Source: Mesorhizobium loti (lineage in GTDB: Bacteria > Pseudomonadota > Alphaproteobacteria > Rhizobiales > Rhizobiaceae). Taken from it: 64,000 bases of DNA. Location: NCBI RefSeq assembly GCF_002858745.1, contig NZ_PJRO01000021.1:48624-112623 (forward strand), in the 5' to 3' direction. The position numbers and the translations under genes were made by a program. Below, piece after piece: positions 16,436 to 24,534 of this stretch. The notes under the pieces were generated by a model. The model was given only the letters and a program-made list of their open reading frames with translations. It made no database searches and was not told the DNA's origin. Each line of letters begins with the position of its first letter. The stretch's first letter is position 1.

Positions 16436-18193
16436 ATGAGCGATGACATTTTGGCGGCGCGGCGGCCGCCGGCAGGGAATTTCCCCAACGTCTTCAAGGC
16501 GCTTCAGGCGAGGCCGGTTTCCGTCATCAGTGCGGTGATGGTCGTGGTAATGACGGCGTTGATGCTGCCGCCTCTGCTCATCCTGCTGCGCAACAGTCTG
16601 ACGGTCGCCAATCCCGACGGCTCCCGCGGCGCTTTCACGCTCGAGAACTATTCCCGGATCCTGTCGCAGCCGGACCTTTACGTCAGCGCCTGGAACACGG
16701 TTCAGTTCGCCGGGCTGTCAACGGTCATGGTGCTGATCATCGGAGCCTTCCTGGCCTGGCTCGTCGAGCGGACCAACGCGCCGTTCAAGGGGCTCGCCTA
16801 TCTCACCACCATCATATCGCTGGGCACGCCGTTCATCCTCTACACCGCTGCGTGGCTCTACGTGCTCGGACGGGCGGGCCCGCTCAACGATCTCTACCGG
16901 ACGCTGACTGGCCGTGCCGATCTGTTGTTCGACGTCCATACGATCTGGGGCATGGCGCTGATCGAGACCTTTGTGTGGATGCCGCTGGTTTTTCTGATGT
17001 TCTCCGCCGCGTTTCGCGCCGCGAACGCCGAGATGGAGGAAGCCGCCCGGATGAGCGGCGCATCAGTGTTCGACATGTTCTGGCGGGTTTCGATACCTTT
17101 GGTGTGGCCGGCGATGGCAGCGGTCGCAATGTTTGTCTTCATCAACACGCTGCAGGCTTTCGATGTGCCTATTCTCGTCGGCGTCCCGAGCAACATCAAC
17201 GTCCTGAGCAGCGACATCTATTTCGCCATACGCGAGGTGCCGCCTAAGCTCGACCACGCCAGCGCCTTTTCCATATTGCTGATCCTCGCAATCTCTTGCC
17301 TGATGGTCTGGTATGGTCGTCTGTCGCGCAATGCCGATCGGTTCGCCAGCGTGACCGGCAAGGGATATCGGCCGCGCCCGATCGATCTGGGCCGCCTGCG
17401 CTGGCTCGGCGGTGCGTTCATCCTGGTTGATTTCTTCGTCGTTCTGCTGGTGCCGATCGCAGCGCTGATCTGGATAGCCGCCACGCCGTTCATGGCGCCG
17501 ATGCGCTGGTCCAACCTCAAGCTGCTGACGATGAAGAACTTCAATGCGGTGTTCGAGGAGACTTCCTATCTCGAATATGCGAGCAACACGATCACCATCG
17601 CAGCCGTCGCTGCCTCCGTCGCGGTCTTCCTGACGATCATCATCGGATGGCTGACGGCGCGCCGGGCCCCCGGCAGCACCGTACTCGATCAGCTCAGCAC
17701 CATGCCGATGCTGTTTCCCGGCATCGTGATGGGCGCGGCAGTCATGCAGATCGGACTGCAGGTGCCGTTCGCGATCTACGGCACGATCTGGCTGCTGGCC
17801 TTTGCCTTTGTGATCCGCGCCGTGCCGTTCAGCCTGCGCTATACCTATACGGGCGTGCTGCAGATCCACCGCGAACTCGAGGAGGCCGCCGCCATCTCCG
17901 GCGCCTCGCCTCTCCAACTCATCCGCCGCATCGTCGTGCCGCTGTTGTCACCAGCGATCGTCTCGGCTTGGCTTTTCGTCTTCCTCAGCGTCGGCAAGGA
18001 ACTGGCGATTTCCGTGCTTTTGTCAGGACCACGCTCGCAGACGATCGCTGTCGCCATGTTCGACAAGGCCACCAACGGCCAGGAAGGCGAGCTGGCGGCA
18101 TTCGGGCTAGTCTGGGCCGGCCTGATGACCGTCGTTGCCGGAGTTGCCTACGTGTTCATACGCCGCAATTCGGGAGCGGCGTTCGGCAGATGA
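16436..18193 (+). CDS. ABC transporter permease with two fused permease domains (ferric/FbpB type)
   Basis: This 585-residue integral membrane protein carries two BPD_transp_1 domains in one chain. The first half has the EAA motif EEAARMSGASVFDMFWRVSIPLVWPA. The second half has LEEAAAISGASPLQLIRRIVVPLLSPA. This fused arrangement is typical of FbpB/SfuB-type iron permeases. It starts with ATG at 16436 after a GAGG-rich stretch. No ATP-binding gene follows; the next gene is a convergent LysR. The importer therefore needs an ATPase encoded elsewhere. Confidence 0.92.
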   Translation: MSDDILAARRPPAGNFPNVFKALQARPVSVISAVMVVVMTALMLPPLLILLRNSLTVANPDGSRGAFTLENYSRILSQPDLYVSAWNTVQFAGLSTVMVLIIGAFLAWLVERTNAPFKGLAYLTTIISLGTPFILYTAAWLYVLGRAGPLNDLYRTLTGRADLLFDVHTIWGMALIETFVWMPLVFLMFSAAFRAANAEMEEAARMSGASVFDMFWRVSIPLVWPAMAAVAMFVFINTLQAFDVPILVGVPSNINVLSSDIYFAIREVPPKLDHASAFSILLILAISCLMVWYGRLSRNADRFASVTGKGYRPRPIDLGRLRWLGGAFILVDFFVVLLVPIAALIWIAATPFMAPMRWSNLKLLTMKNFNAVFEETSYLEYASNTITIAAVAASVAVFLTIIIGWLTARRAPGSTVLDQLSTMPMLFPGIVMGAAVMQIGLQVPFAIYGTIWLLAFAFVIRAVPFSLRYTYTGVLQIHRELEEAAAISGASPLQLIRRIVVPLLSPAIVSAWLFVFLSVGKELAISVLLSGPRSQTIAVAMFDKATNGQEGELAAFGLVWAGLMTVVAGVAYVFIRRNSGAAFGR

Positions 18194-18238
18194 TCGCCTG
18201 GGAGCGTGCGCTGTTCGATCGAGGCGAACCGGAGGGCC

Positions 18239-19165
18239 TTAGCCACCTGCGCGGATCAACGCACGAGGGCCGCGAACTCGAACCGGCTCAGGTCTGGTGG
18301 GCGCAGCGGGAGGACGATGTTCGCGGAAAGCCGCGGCAAGGGTTCTGAGGGCTGCGCGTGATTTGGCATCTGACAGCGTCGACAGCAGGATGATTTCCGA
18401 CGAGGGAAGCGCGGGCAGCCTAAGCCGCTGACTGACTTCCACCGTGCCGGGAGGCGCCAGCCGGCATGAGAACACCGAGGTTGCCAGGCCGGCGGCGACG
18501 GCTTCGGCGACGGCAAACGTCCCGCAACCGAGGAACACTTCCGTCCACGCTATGCCGGCGTCGTCCAGCGCGCGTGCCGTGAGATTGCGGATGGCACAGG
18601 TCGGCGAGGAGGCCGCCAACCGCAACGGCTCGCCGGCTCGATGCTCGAAATCCGGGGTGGCGAACCAGCCGAAATGTTCTGGCACGAGGACTTCGCCGTC
18701 CCGCCGGTCATCTTCACGGCGGATGATCGCGGCATCGATTTCGCCATGATCGAACGCGGCGAGCAGGTCGCGGGAGTCGTCGAGCCGCACTTCGATGGTG
18801 AGAGCGGGATCGTGGGCGTTGAGGCGCGCCAACAAGGTCGGGAGTTCCGGCCCTCCAACGTGGCTTGCGATGCCGATCGCGAAGCGGCGCCGGGCTGACG
18901 TAAGCGCGCCCATCGCTCGGTCATGGGCAGCCAGAAATTCCCGGGCGGCCTCGATGAACACAGCACCTTGCGCCGAGAGACGTACCTGGCGCGGCGTCCG
19001 CTCGACCAGCTTTTGACCGACCTGATCTTCCAGCCGCTTCAATTTCACGCTGATCGCGCCTTGCGTGGTGCCCAGCGTTTCGGCGGCGCGCGTGAAGCTT
19101 TGCAAATCGGTGATGGCCAGGAATGCCTTTACGGCGTCGACGTCCAATGAGGTCATGCGATCCAT
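18239..19165 (-). CDS. LysR family transcriptional regulator
   Basis: The 308-residue protein has the LysR winged helix-turn-helix at residues 6-65 (VKAFLAITDLQSFTRAAETLGTTQGAISVKLKRLE, then LVERTPRQVRLSAQG) and a periplasmic-binding-protein-like effector domain after it. The start is ATG at 19165 or 19156. It is transcribed divergently from the MFS exporter at 19320 across a 154-bp gap, the standard LysR arrangement, and probably activates that gene. The inducer is unknown. Confidence 0.93.
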   Translation of the reverse strand: MDRMTSLDVDAVKAFLAITDLQSFTRAAETLGTTQGAISVKLKRLEDQVGQKLVERTPRQVRLSAQGAVFIEAAREFLAAHDRAMGALTSARRRFAIGIASHVGGPELPTLLARLNAHDPALTIEVRLDDSRDLLAAFDHGEIDAAIIRREDDRRDGEVLVPEHFGWFATPDFEHRAGEPLRLAASSPTCAIRNLTARALDDAGIAWTEVFLGCGTFAVAEAVAAGLATSVFSCRLAPPGTVEVSQRLRLPALPSSEIILLSTLSDAKSRAALRTLAAAFREHRPPAAPTRPEPVRVRGPRALIRAGG

Positions 19166-19319
19166 CCAGATTTGTTGTCACTGAAATATGGAACCATCCA
19201 ATTCTAAAATCATCCGGCGGCGCCTACTTTTTCCCAACGCGCAACATGCGACGGGCCAGCGCTCCTCTCCTGCAATCTCGGATCGTCGGCTACCGACCCA
19301 TACGTCGAAAGGCCCAACC

Positions 19320-20831
19320 ATGCCCAACACTTTGACTCGCCGAGGCGTCGTCGTCCTGTCCGCTGTCTGCATCGCGTGCCTGATGTTTGGGCTGGAGATC
19401 TCCAGCGTTCCGACGATCCTGCCGACGCTCGAAGAGGTCCTGCACGCAGACTTCAAGCAGCTCCAGTGGGTGATGAACGCCTACACGCTCGCGGTCACGG
19501 CCGTTCTGATGGCGGTCGGCGCATTGGCGGATCGCTATGGCCGTAAGCGCATCTTTCTTATTTCCATCGCTGCCTTCGGCATCACATCGTTGATCTGCGG
19601 CATCGCCGGCAATGTCTACATGCTTATCGTGGCTCGTTTCCTTCAAGGCATGAGCGGCGGTGCGCTGCTCATTTGCCAGATCGCGGTGCTGTCGCACGCG
19701 TTTCGGGAAGGCCGGGAGCGCGCCGTCGCCTGGGGCTGGTGGGGTGTCATCTTCGGTATCGGGCTGGGTTTCGGACCGATCATAGGCGGTGGCATCGTCG
19801 CGGTCTCGAGCTGGAAGTGGGTGTTCCTCATCCATGGGCTGCTGGCCGTTGTGACGTTCGTGCTGACGGTAACCGGCGTGCATGAATCGAAGGATCCGCA
19901 GGCAGGCAGGCTCGACGTCGCGGGCATCCTCACGCTGTCGCTGGCGGTCTTCTGCCTTGCCTTCTACATCACCCAGGGACCGGATTTCGGTTTTGTGAGC
20001 CCCACCGGCCTTGCGATCCTCGGCGCGTCCGTCGCGAGCTTCATAGCATTTGTGATTGCCGAGAAAGTCAGTGCCCGGCCGATGTTCGATTTTTCGGTAT
20101 TCGGCATTCGTCCGTTCTCGGGTGCGATCATCGGTTCATCGGCGATGAACACCAGCTTCTGGCCGTTCATGATCTATCTCCCGATCTGGATGCAGGTCGG
20201 GCTAGGCTACGACAGCGTCTCGGCGGGTCTTTCCCTGCTCGCCTATACCGTCCCGACTTTGGTCATGCCGCCGTTCGCGGAGCGCCTGTCGCTTCGCTAT
20301 CGGCCCAACCTGGTTATTCCAGCCGGCCTGTTAACGATCGGCGTCGGCTTTTTCCTGATGCGATTCGGCATCGGGGCGGCGCACCCGAGCTGGCTGACGA
20401 TGCTGCCCGGATGCCTGGTCGCCGGCATCGGTCTCGGGATCGCCAACACTCCCGTGACGAATACGACGACGGGCTCGGTTTCAAGCGACCGGGCAGGCAT
20501 GGCGTCGGGCATAGACATGAGCGCGCGCATGGTTTCGCTCGCGGTCAACATCGCAATCATGGGCTTTATTTTGGCAAGTGGTGTCGCCGCACATCTTAAG
20601 CAGGCGCTGCCTGACCTGGACGCGACCAAACTTCGCGTGCTCGCCGAGCGGATCTCCGCCGGTGACGGCATTTCGATTCCGGGCCTGACAGTTTCTACCG
20701 TGCATGAAGCGCTAGCGGCCGGCTTCGGATGGGTAACCCTCTACGGCGGAATTGGGGTCTGGATCATGGCTGCGTTGAGCTTTCTGACCTTCAACGCTGG
20801 AGCACCTCGAGCGAGCGGTGGTTCTGCCTGA
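19320..20831 (+). CDS. MFS transporter, DHA2 (EmrB/QacA) type
   Basis: This 503-residue membrane protein has about 14 hydrophobic segments, as expected for the DHA2 drug:H+ antiporter family. The motif ADRYGRKRIFLI lies after the second helix (motif A). GWWGVIFGIGLGFGPIIGGG matches motif C of exporters. An open frame extends upstream to 19188, but AAAGG before the ATG at 19320 and the family N-terminus support the later start. Control by the divergent LysR is likely. It probably exports a toxic compound or metabolite; the substrate is not predictable. Confidence 0.92.
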   Translation: MPNTLTRRGVVVLSAVCIACLMFGLEISSVPTILPTLEEVLHADFKQLQWVMNAYTLAVTAVLMAVGALADRYGRKRIFLISIAAFGITSLICGIAGNVYMLIVARFLQGMSGGALLICQIAVLSHAFREGRERAVAWGWWGVIFGIGLGFGPIIGGGIVAVSSWKWVFLIHGLLAVVTFVLTVTGVHESKDPQAGRLDVAGILTLSLAVFCLAFYITQGPDFGFVSPTGLAILGASVASFIAFVIAEKVSARPMFDFSVFGIRPFSGAIIGSSAMNTSFWPFMIYLPIWMQVGLGYDSVSAGLSLLAYTVPTLVMPPFAERLSLRYRPNLVIPAGLLTIGVGFFLMRFGIGAAHPSWLTMLPGCLVAGIGLGIANTPVTNTTTGSVSSDRAGMASGIDMSARMVSLAVNIAIMGFILASGVAAHLKQALPDLDATKLRVLAERISAGDGISIPGLTVSTVHEALAAGFGWVTLYGGIGVWIMAALSFLTFNAGAPRASGGSA

Positions 20832-21019
20832 TCTCGTCTTTGATCCTCGTTACCTGAAATACACGATGCTCGTTGCCGGGTATGGCAGCTTTCGAAGCTT
20901 CCACCTCGCGTTCCGTTTCCGTCAATCTCGAGGGCTGGCTGTTTCCCCATTGCAGCAACCCGCGCAGGCATCCGAGGGCGCTCGGCTGCCGCTTACAGTC
21001 GGTTCCTCACCGACCCGGA

Positions 21020-22603
21020 TCACCCTCCCGTGTCCATCCTCCTGGCGAAGGTCTCTGCGATCGCGAGAACGGCAGCGTGGATCGGTCCGGCGGTGAGGCT
21101 CGGCATGATTGAAGCGTCGACGATAAAAAGATTGTCGAGCGCTTTGAGCCGAAGATTCGCGTCGACGACGGCGTCCGTGTCCTTGCCCATCCTGCATGTG
21201 CCGCAGGGATGGTGGTGAGTGATGACCGCCTGCGCGATGAAATTGTCGATCTCGGCCTCACCGTTCAGACCCCCGGGCAGGAGTTCGCGCTCGCGCCATT
21301 CGGCGAGTTCGTCGCGATGGCCGATCTCTCTTGCCGCTTCGAGCGCCTGGCGGAACAGGTTCCGGTCGCGTTCGGTTTGCAGATAGGCGGGGTCGATGAT
21401 CAGTCGATCACCAAGCTCCGGTCCACTTATGCGCAGGCTGCCGCGGCTGGTCGGATGGGTGATCCCGAACAGCAGCGAGTATGCCGTGCCGGCGGCCGGT
21501 GCCTCGAAACATTCGGACACGATCGGTGCAATGCCGCAACCAACGACGATTTCAGGCTGCCCTGTAGCGGCGAAGTCGCCGGCTCGCATATAGGCCATTG
21601 ACTCCGAATGCTGGAGGCGCGACGGCGGAACGGGCTTGCGGGCCGCATAAAGATTTCCGGCACCCAGCAAATGGTCCTGGAGGTTGCGGCCGATGTCCGG
21701 CACATCGATCAGACAGCCAACGCCTGCGGCATCAAGCATGTTGTGCGGGCCGATGCCCGAGCGCATCAGCAGCGCCGGACTCTCCAGCGCGCCGGCGCAC
21801 AGCACCACCTGGTCCGCAAAGACCTCCTCGGGACCGCCTTGCCGCCCGACGATTTCAAGGCAGTGTACGCGATTGCCGGCCAGGGTGAGCCGCCGCACCC
21901 GCGATCCCGTCAGGATGGCCAGGTTTGCGCGGCTTCGAACAGCCGGCGTGAGCCAGGCATCGGCCACCGTGACCCGGCGCCCATCGCGAATGTTCAGGGA
22001 GTTCGGGGTGAGGCCGATCATCTGGCCGCTGTTGTGACCTTCGAGACGCGGCAGGCCAAGCGAAGCGCCGGCTTCGATGAAGGCGCGCGCGACCGGACTG
22101 ACCTCGTCGGTCGGCAGATAAACGGGCATCGGCCCGCCCTTGCCATAAAGGCCGTTGCCGCCGAGCGGATGATCTTCGATAGCCTGAAACGCCGGCTGCA
22201 GTTCATCCCAGCTCCAGCGCGGATCGCCGGTCGCGTCGACCCACGCCTGGAAGTCCGCAGGATGACCGCGCATGTAGCCCATCGCGTGCAGGCAGCTTGA
22301 GCCGCCGATCAACCGCCCGCGCGCCCAGCGATGCACCCGGCCCGCGGTTCCGGTCTGCGGCTCCGTGCGATAGTCCCAATCATAGCTGCGGCCCTGCAGC
22401 GCCGGCCAGGCGGCAGGGTTCCGGATATCGGGATCGTTCGCCTCTTCGCCAGCCTCGATCAGCAGGACGCGACGGGTCGGATCTTCGCTCAGGCGCGCTG
22501 CAAGCAACGCACCGGCGGAACCGCCGCCGACAATGACGATATCGGCATTCGGGACGACATCGGCATTCAATTCGCGCTCAACAGTCGCCTTGGTCATCAC
22601 CAC
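21020..22603 (-). CDS. Pyridoxine 4-oxidase (GMC family flavoenzyme)
   Basis: This enzyme oxidises pyridoxine to pyridoxal with O2 as acceptor, the entry step of vitamin B6 degradation. The 527-residue GMC protein has the FAD motif VIVGGGSAG (23-31), the signature WARGRLIGGSSCLHAMGYMRG and the active-site segment HHHPCGTCRMG (463-473), with a Pro (P507) where many GMC enzymes have Asn/His. From memory the sequence is very close to the M. loti pyridoxine 4-oxidase. It lies next to the AAMS hydrolase and MHPCO genes but on the opposite strand, behind the GntR gene, from which a repeat and a hairpin separate it. Confidence 0.92.
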   Translation of the reverse strand: MVMTKATVERELNADVVPNADIVIVGGGSAGALLAARLSEDPTRRVLLIEAGEEANDPDIRNPAAWPALQGRSYDWDYRTEPQTGTAGRVHRWARGRLIGGSSCLHAMGYMRGHPADFQAWVDATGDPRWSWDELQPAFQAIEDHPLGGNGLYGKGGPMPVYLPTDEVSPVARAFIEAGASLGLPRLEGHNSGQMIGLTPNSLNIRDGRRVTVADAWLTPAVRSRANLAILTGSRVRRLTLAGNRVHCLEIVGRQGGPEEVFADQVVLCAGALESPALLMRSGIGPHNMLDAAGVGCLIDVPDIGRNLQDHLLGAGNLYAARKPVPPSRLQHSESMAYMRAGDFAATGQPEIVVGCGIAPIVSECFEAPAAGTAYSLLFGITHPTSRGSLRISGPELGDRLIIDPAYLQTERDRNLFRQALEAAREIGHRDELAEWRERELLPGGLNGEAEIDNFIAQAVITHHHPCGTCRMGKDTDAVVDANLRLKALDNLFIVDASIMPSLTAGPIHAAVLAIAETFARRMDTGG

Positions 22604-22668
22604 CCCATATTGCGCGGGCCGGCCTCGACAGCCGACATTATCCGCACCGGCACGGCCACGCCCCGGCG

Positions 22669-22737
22669 CGCTCTAGCTTTTTGTTTTTACGCAATTCCGG
22701 ACGGAAAACCGCCACGCACTTTTCCTGGAATTGCTCG
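22669..22737 (-). repeat. Interspersed palindromic repeat, copy C (truncated)
   Basis: This is a reverse-orientation, shortened copy of the repeat at 7426 and 11783. It reads GCTCTAGCTTTTTGTTTTTACGC followed by the AATTCCGG...GGAATTGCTC hairpin. The second internal hairpin is lost, leaving about 69 bp. It sits in the gap between the GntR and pyridoxine oxidase genes. Confidence 0.8.
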
Positions 22738-22771
22738 AGGTCCAGTGGAAACGTGATGAAGCATTTCGAGA

Positions 22772-22795
22772 CTTCGGAAGGGGAGCCTTCCGAAG
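22772..22795 (-). terminator. Hairpin just downstream of the GntR gene
   Basis: A perfect 10-bp stem (22772-22781 with 22786-22795, arms CTTCGGAAGG and CCTTCCGAAG, 4-base loop) begins 5 bp past the GntR stop codon. No T-run follows on the minus strand, but position and strength suggest it ends or shields the GntR transcript. Pyridoxine oxidase would then need its own promoter or read-through. Confidence 0.55.
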
Positions 22796-22799
22796 AGAC

Positions 22800-23471
22800 T
22801 CAGATCCCGTTTTCCATGGATACCTTCGCTGCCGCCTTTGCCTTCAGAAGGTGTTTCTTCGAGGCCTTGCGGGCGGCTTTCTCATCACCGGCGGCGATGG
22901 ATTCAAATATCTCCCGCATTTCCGCCAGGCTGCTTTGTGCCCTGCCTTCCAGCGACATCGACCGTCCTCGAAAGAAGCTGATCCTGGCCACCAGGCCACG
23001 ATGGACTTCCTCAAGGATCGGGTTGCCGCAATTGGCGAGTATGATCGAATAGAAATCCGCCGCGGTCGTGACCTGCGCCATGCTGTCATGGCTGGCTGCC
23101 GCCTCTTCGAATGCGGAAAGAGAACGCTCGAGTTCATGCAGCTGTTCTGCCGGAATTCTCAAGGCGCATCGTCCCGCCGCCTCGACTTCCAGCAACTCGC
23201 GAACCTCATAGATGGCGGTTGCCTCCTCCCACGAAAGCGCTGGCACCGCCGGTCCGCGGTTGGGCACGATCTCGATCAGGCGCTCGGCCTCGAGACTGCG
23301 CAAGGCCTCCCTGAGCGAGGGACGGCTGATGCCGAGCTGTGCGCACAGCTGACTTTCGATAAGGCGGCTTCCCGGCTGGAACAGTCCGGACAGGATGGCG
23401 AGCCGCAACTTGTCGACCGTCTCCTGCTGCACCGTCCGTGGTGAAATCCGCAAATTCAGGTCTGGCGGCAT
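22800..23471 (-). CDS. GntR family regulator, FCD (FadR) subfamily
   Basis: The 223-residue protein has an N-terminal GntR winged helix (VDKLRLAILSGLFQPGSRLIESQLCAQLGISRPSLREALRSLEAERLIEIVPNRG in overlapping blocks, residues 19-75). The FCD ligand-binding domain follows (YEVRELLEVEAAGRCA, then the later His/Asp metal-site region). It lies between the pyridoxine oxidase and the divergent AAMS hydrolase gene. That makes it the likely repressor of the B6 catabolic genes, responding to a pathway intermediate. The candidate operator is the inverted repeat at 23549-23593. Confidence 0.9.
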   Translation of the reverse strand: MPPDLNLRISPRTVQQETVDKLRLAILSGLFQPGSRLIESQLCAQLGISRPSLREALRSLEAERLIEIVPNRGPAVPALSWEEATAIYEVRELLEVEAAGRCALRIPAEQLHELERSLSAFEEAAASHDSMAQVTTAADFYSIILANCGNPILEEVHRGLVARISFFRGRSMSLEGRAQSSLAEMREIFESIAAGDEKAARKASKKHLLKAKAAAKVSMENGI

Positions 23472-23548
23472 GGGCTACGCCTCTTGGGCTCAGGGTCACG
23501 ATCGCACGCATCATATGCGACGGCGCACACATTGGACAGCAGGAATAG

Positions 23549-23593
23549 CCAGATTGTCAATTATCAAGATTGCAAGAATGTCAGACAATCTGG
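23549..23593. promoter_or_regulatory. Inverted repeat, candidate GntR operator of the B6 locus
   Basis: CCAGATTGTC (23549-23558) and GACAATCTGG (23584-23593) form a perfect 10-bp inverted repeat with a 25-bp spacer. The right arm overlaps the short palindrome TGTC-A-GACA (23579-23587), which resembles FCD-type GntR half sites. It lies in the 187-bp divergent region between the GntR gene and the AAMS hydrolase gene. Confidence 0.6.
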
Positions 23594-23658
23594 TTGACGT
23601 GTGTTTTCTAATATGATCCTCTTGAGTGAGACGGGCCGCAGCAAAAAGGATTTAAAAC

Positions 23659-24489
23659 ATGGCGGCAGGCATACGCTCCGACCAGCTGATTTCGCGACGC
23701 ATCGAGACGGGTCGCATCGCCTTGAATGTGCGCGAGGGAGGCAGCGGCCCGTCGCTGCTTTTCTTCCACGGCATCACCTCGAACTCTGCGGTCTTCACGC
23801 CGCTGATGGCTCGGCTTTCGGATCGCTTCACCACTATCGCGGTCGACCAGAGGGGGCATGGCCTCAGCGACAAGCCGGAAAGCGGCTACGAGGCGAATGA
23901 CTATGCGGATGACATTGCCGCGCTGATCCGCACGCTCGATCGGGGGCCTGCCATTCTCGTCGGACATTCGCTTGGCGCCAGAAATTCCGTGACGGCCGCC
24001 GCGCGACACCCGGACCTGGTGCGCTCGGTCATCGCCATCGACTTCACGCCCTATATCGAGAGCGAGGCGCTGGATGCGCTGGAAACCCGGGTGAATGCTG
24101 GAAGCCGGCTTTTCGAAGATGTCAAAGCCGTCGAAGCATATCTGGCCGCGCGCTATCCCAACATTCCCGCCGACGCTATCAGGATCAGGGCCGAAAGCGG
24201 CTATCAGCGGGTCGACGGCGGGCTGCGCCCACTGGCGTCGCCCTCGGCCATGGCCCAGACCGCCAAGGGGCTGCGGGCTGACCTGACCCAGGCCTATCGG
24301 GATGTGACGAAACCCGTGCTCATCGTTCGCGGCGAACTCAGCAAACTGGTTTCGCCGGCGGCGCTGGCAAAAACAAGCCGGCTGCGGCCCGACCTGCCTG
24401 TGGTCGTCGTCCCCGGCGCCGACCATTACGTCAACGAGACGGCTCCCGAGATCACGCTGAAAGCCATCACCAACTTCATCGACGCCTGA
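23659..24489 (+). CDS. 2-(acetamidomethylene)succinate (AAMS) hydrolase
   Basis: This alpha/beta hydrolase catalyses the last B6 degradation step, splitting E-2-(acetamidomethylene)succinate into succinic semialdehyde, acetate, ammonia and CO2. The 276-residue sequence has the nucleophile elbow VGHSLGAR with S104, the acid D128 in AIDFTPY and the base H256 in GADHYVNE. These match the triad of the M. loti enzyme with an offset of two. The oxyanion strand is FFHGIT (35-40). It starts with ATG at 23659 and is followed 45 bp later by the ring-opening oxygenase whose product it consumes. Confidence 0.92.
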   Translation: MAAGIRSDQLISRRIETGRIALNVREGGSGPSLLFFHGITSNSAVFTPLMARLSDRFTTIAVDQRGHGLSDKPESGYEANDYADDIAALIRTLDRGPAILVGHSLGARNSVTAAARHPDLVRSVIAIDFTPYIESEALDALETRVNAGSRLFEDVKAVEAYLAARYPNIPADAIRIRAESGYQRVDGGLRPLASPSAMAQTAKGLRADLTQAYRDVTKPVLIVRGELSKLVSPAALAKTSRLRPDLPVVVVPGADHYVNETAPEITLKAITNFIDA

Positions 24490-24534
24490 CGGCCCGAACA
24501 TGCCGTCTTCTTGTACGCAGGATCAGGATAGAAA

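Noticed and set aside
23594..23617. TTGACG followed by TATGAT upstream of AAMS hydrolase as a promoter
   Set aside because: The two hexamers are only 12 bp apart, too close for a sigma-70 promoter, though either could belong to another pair.
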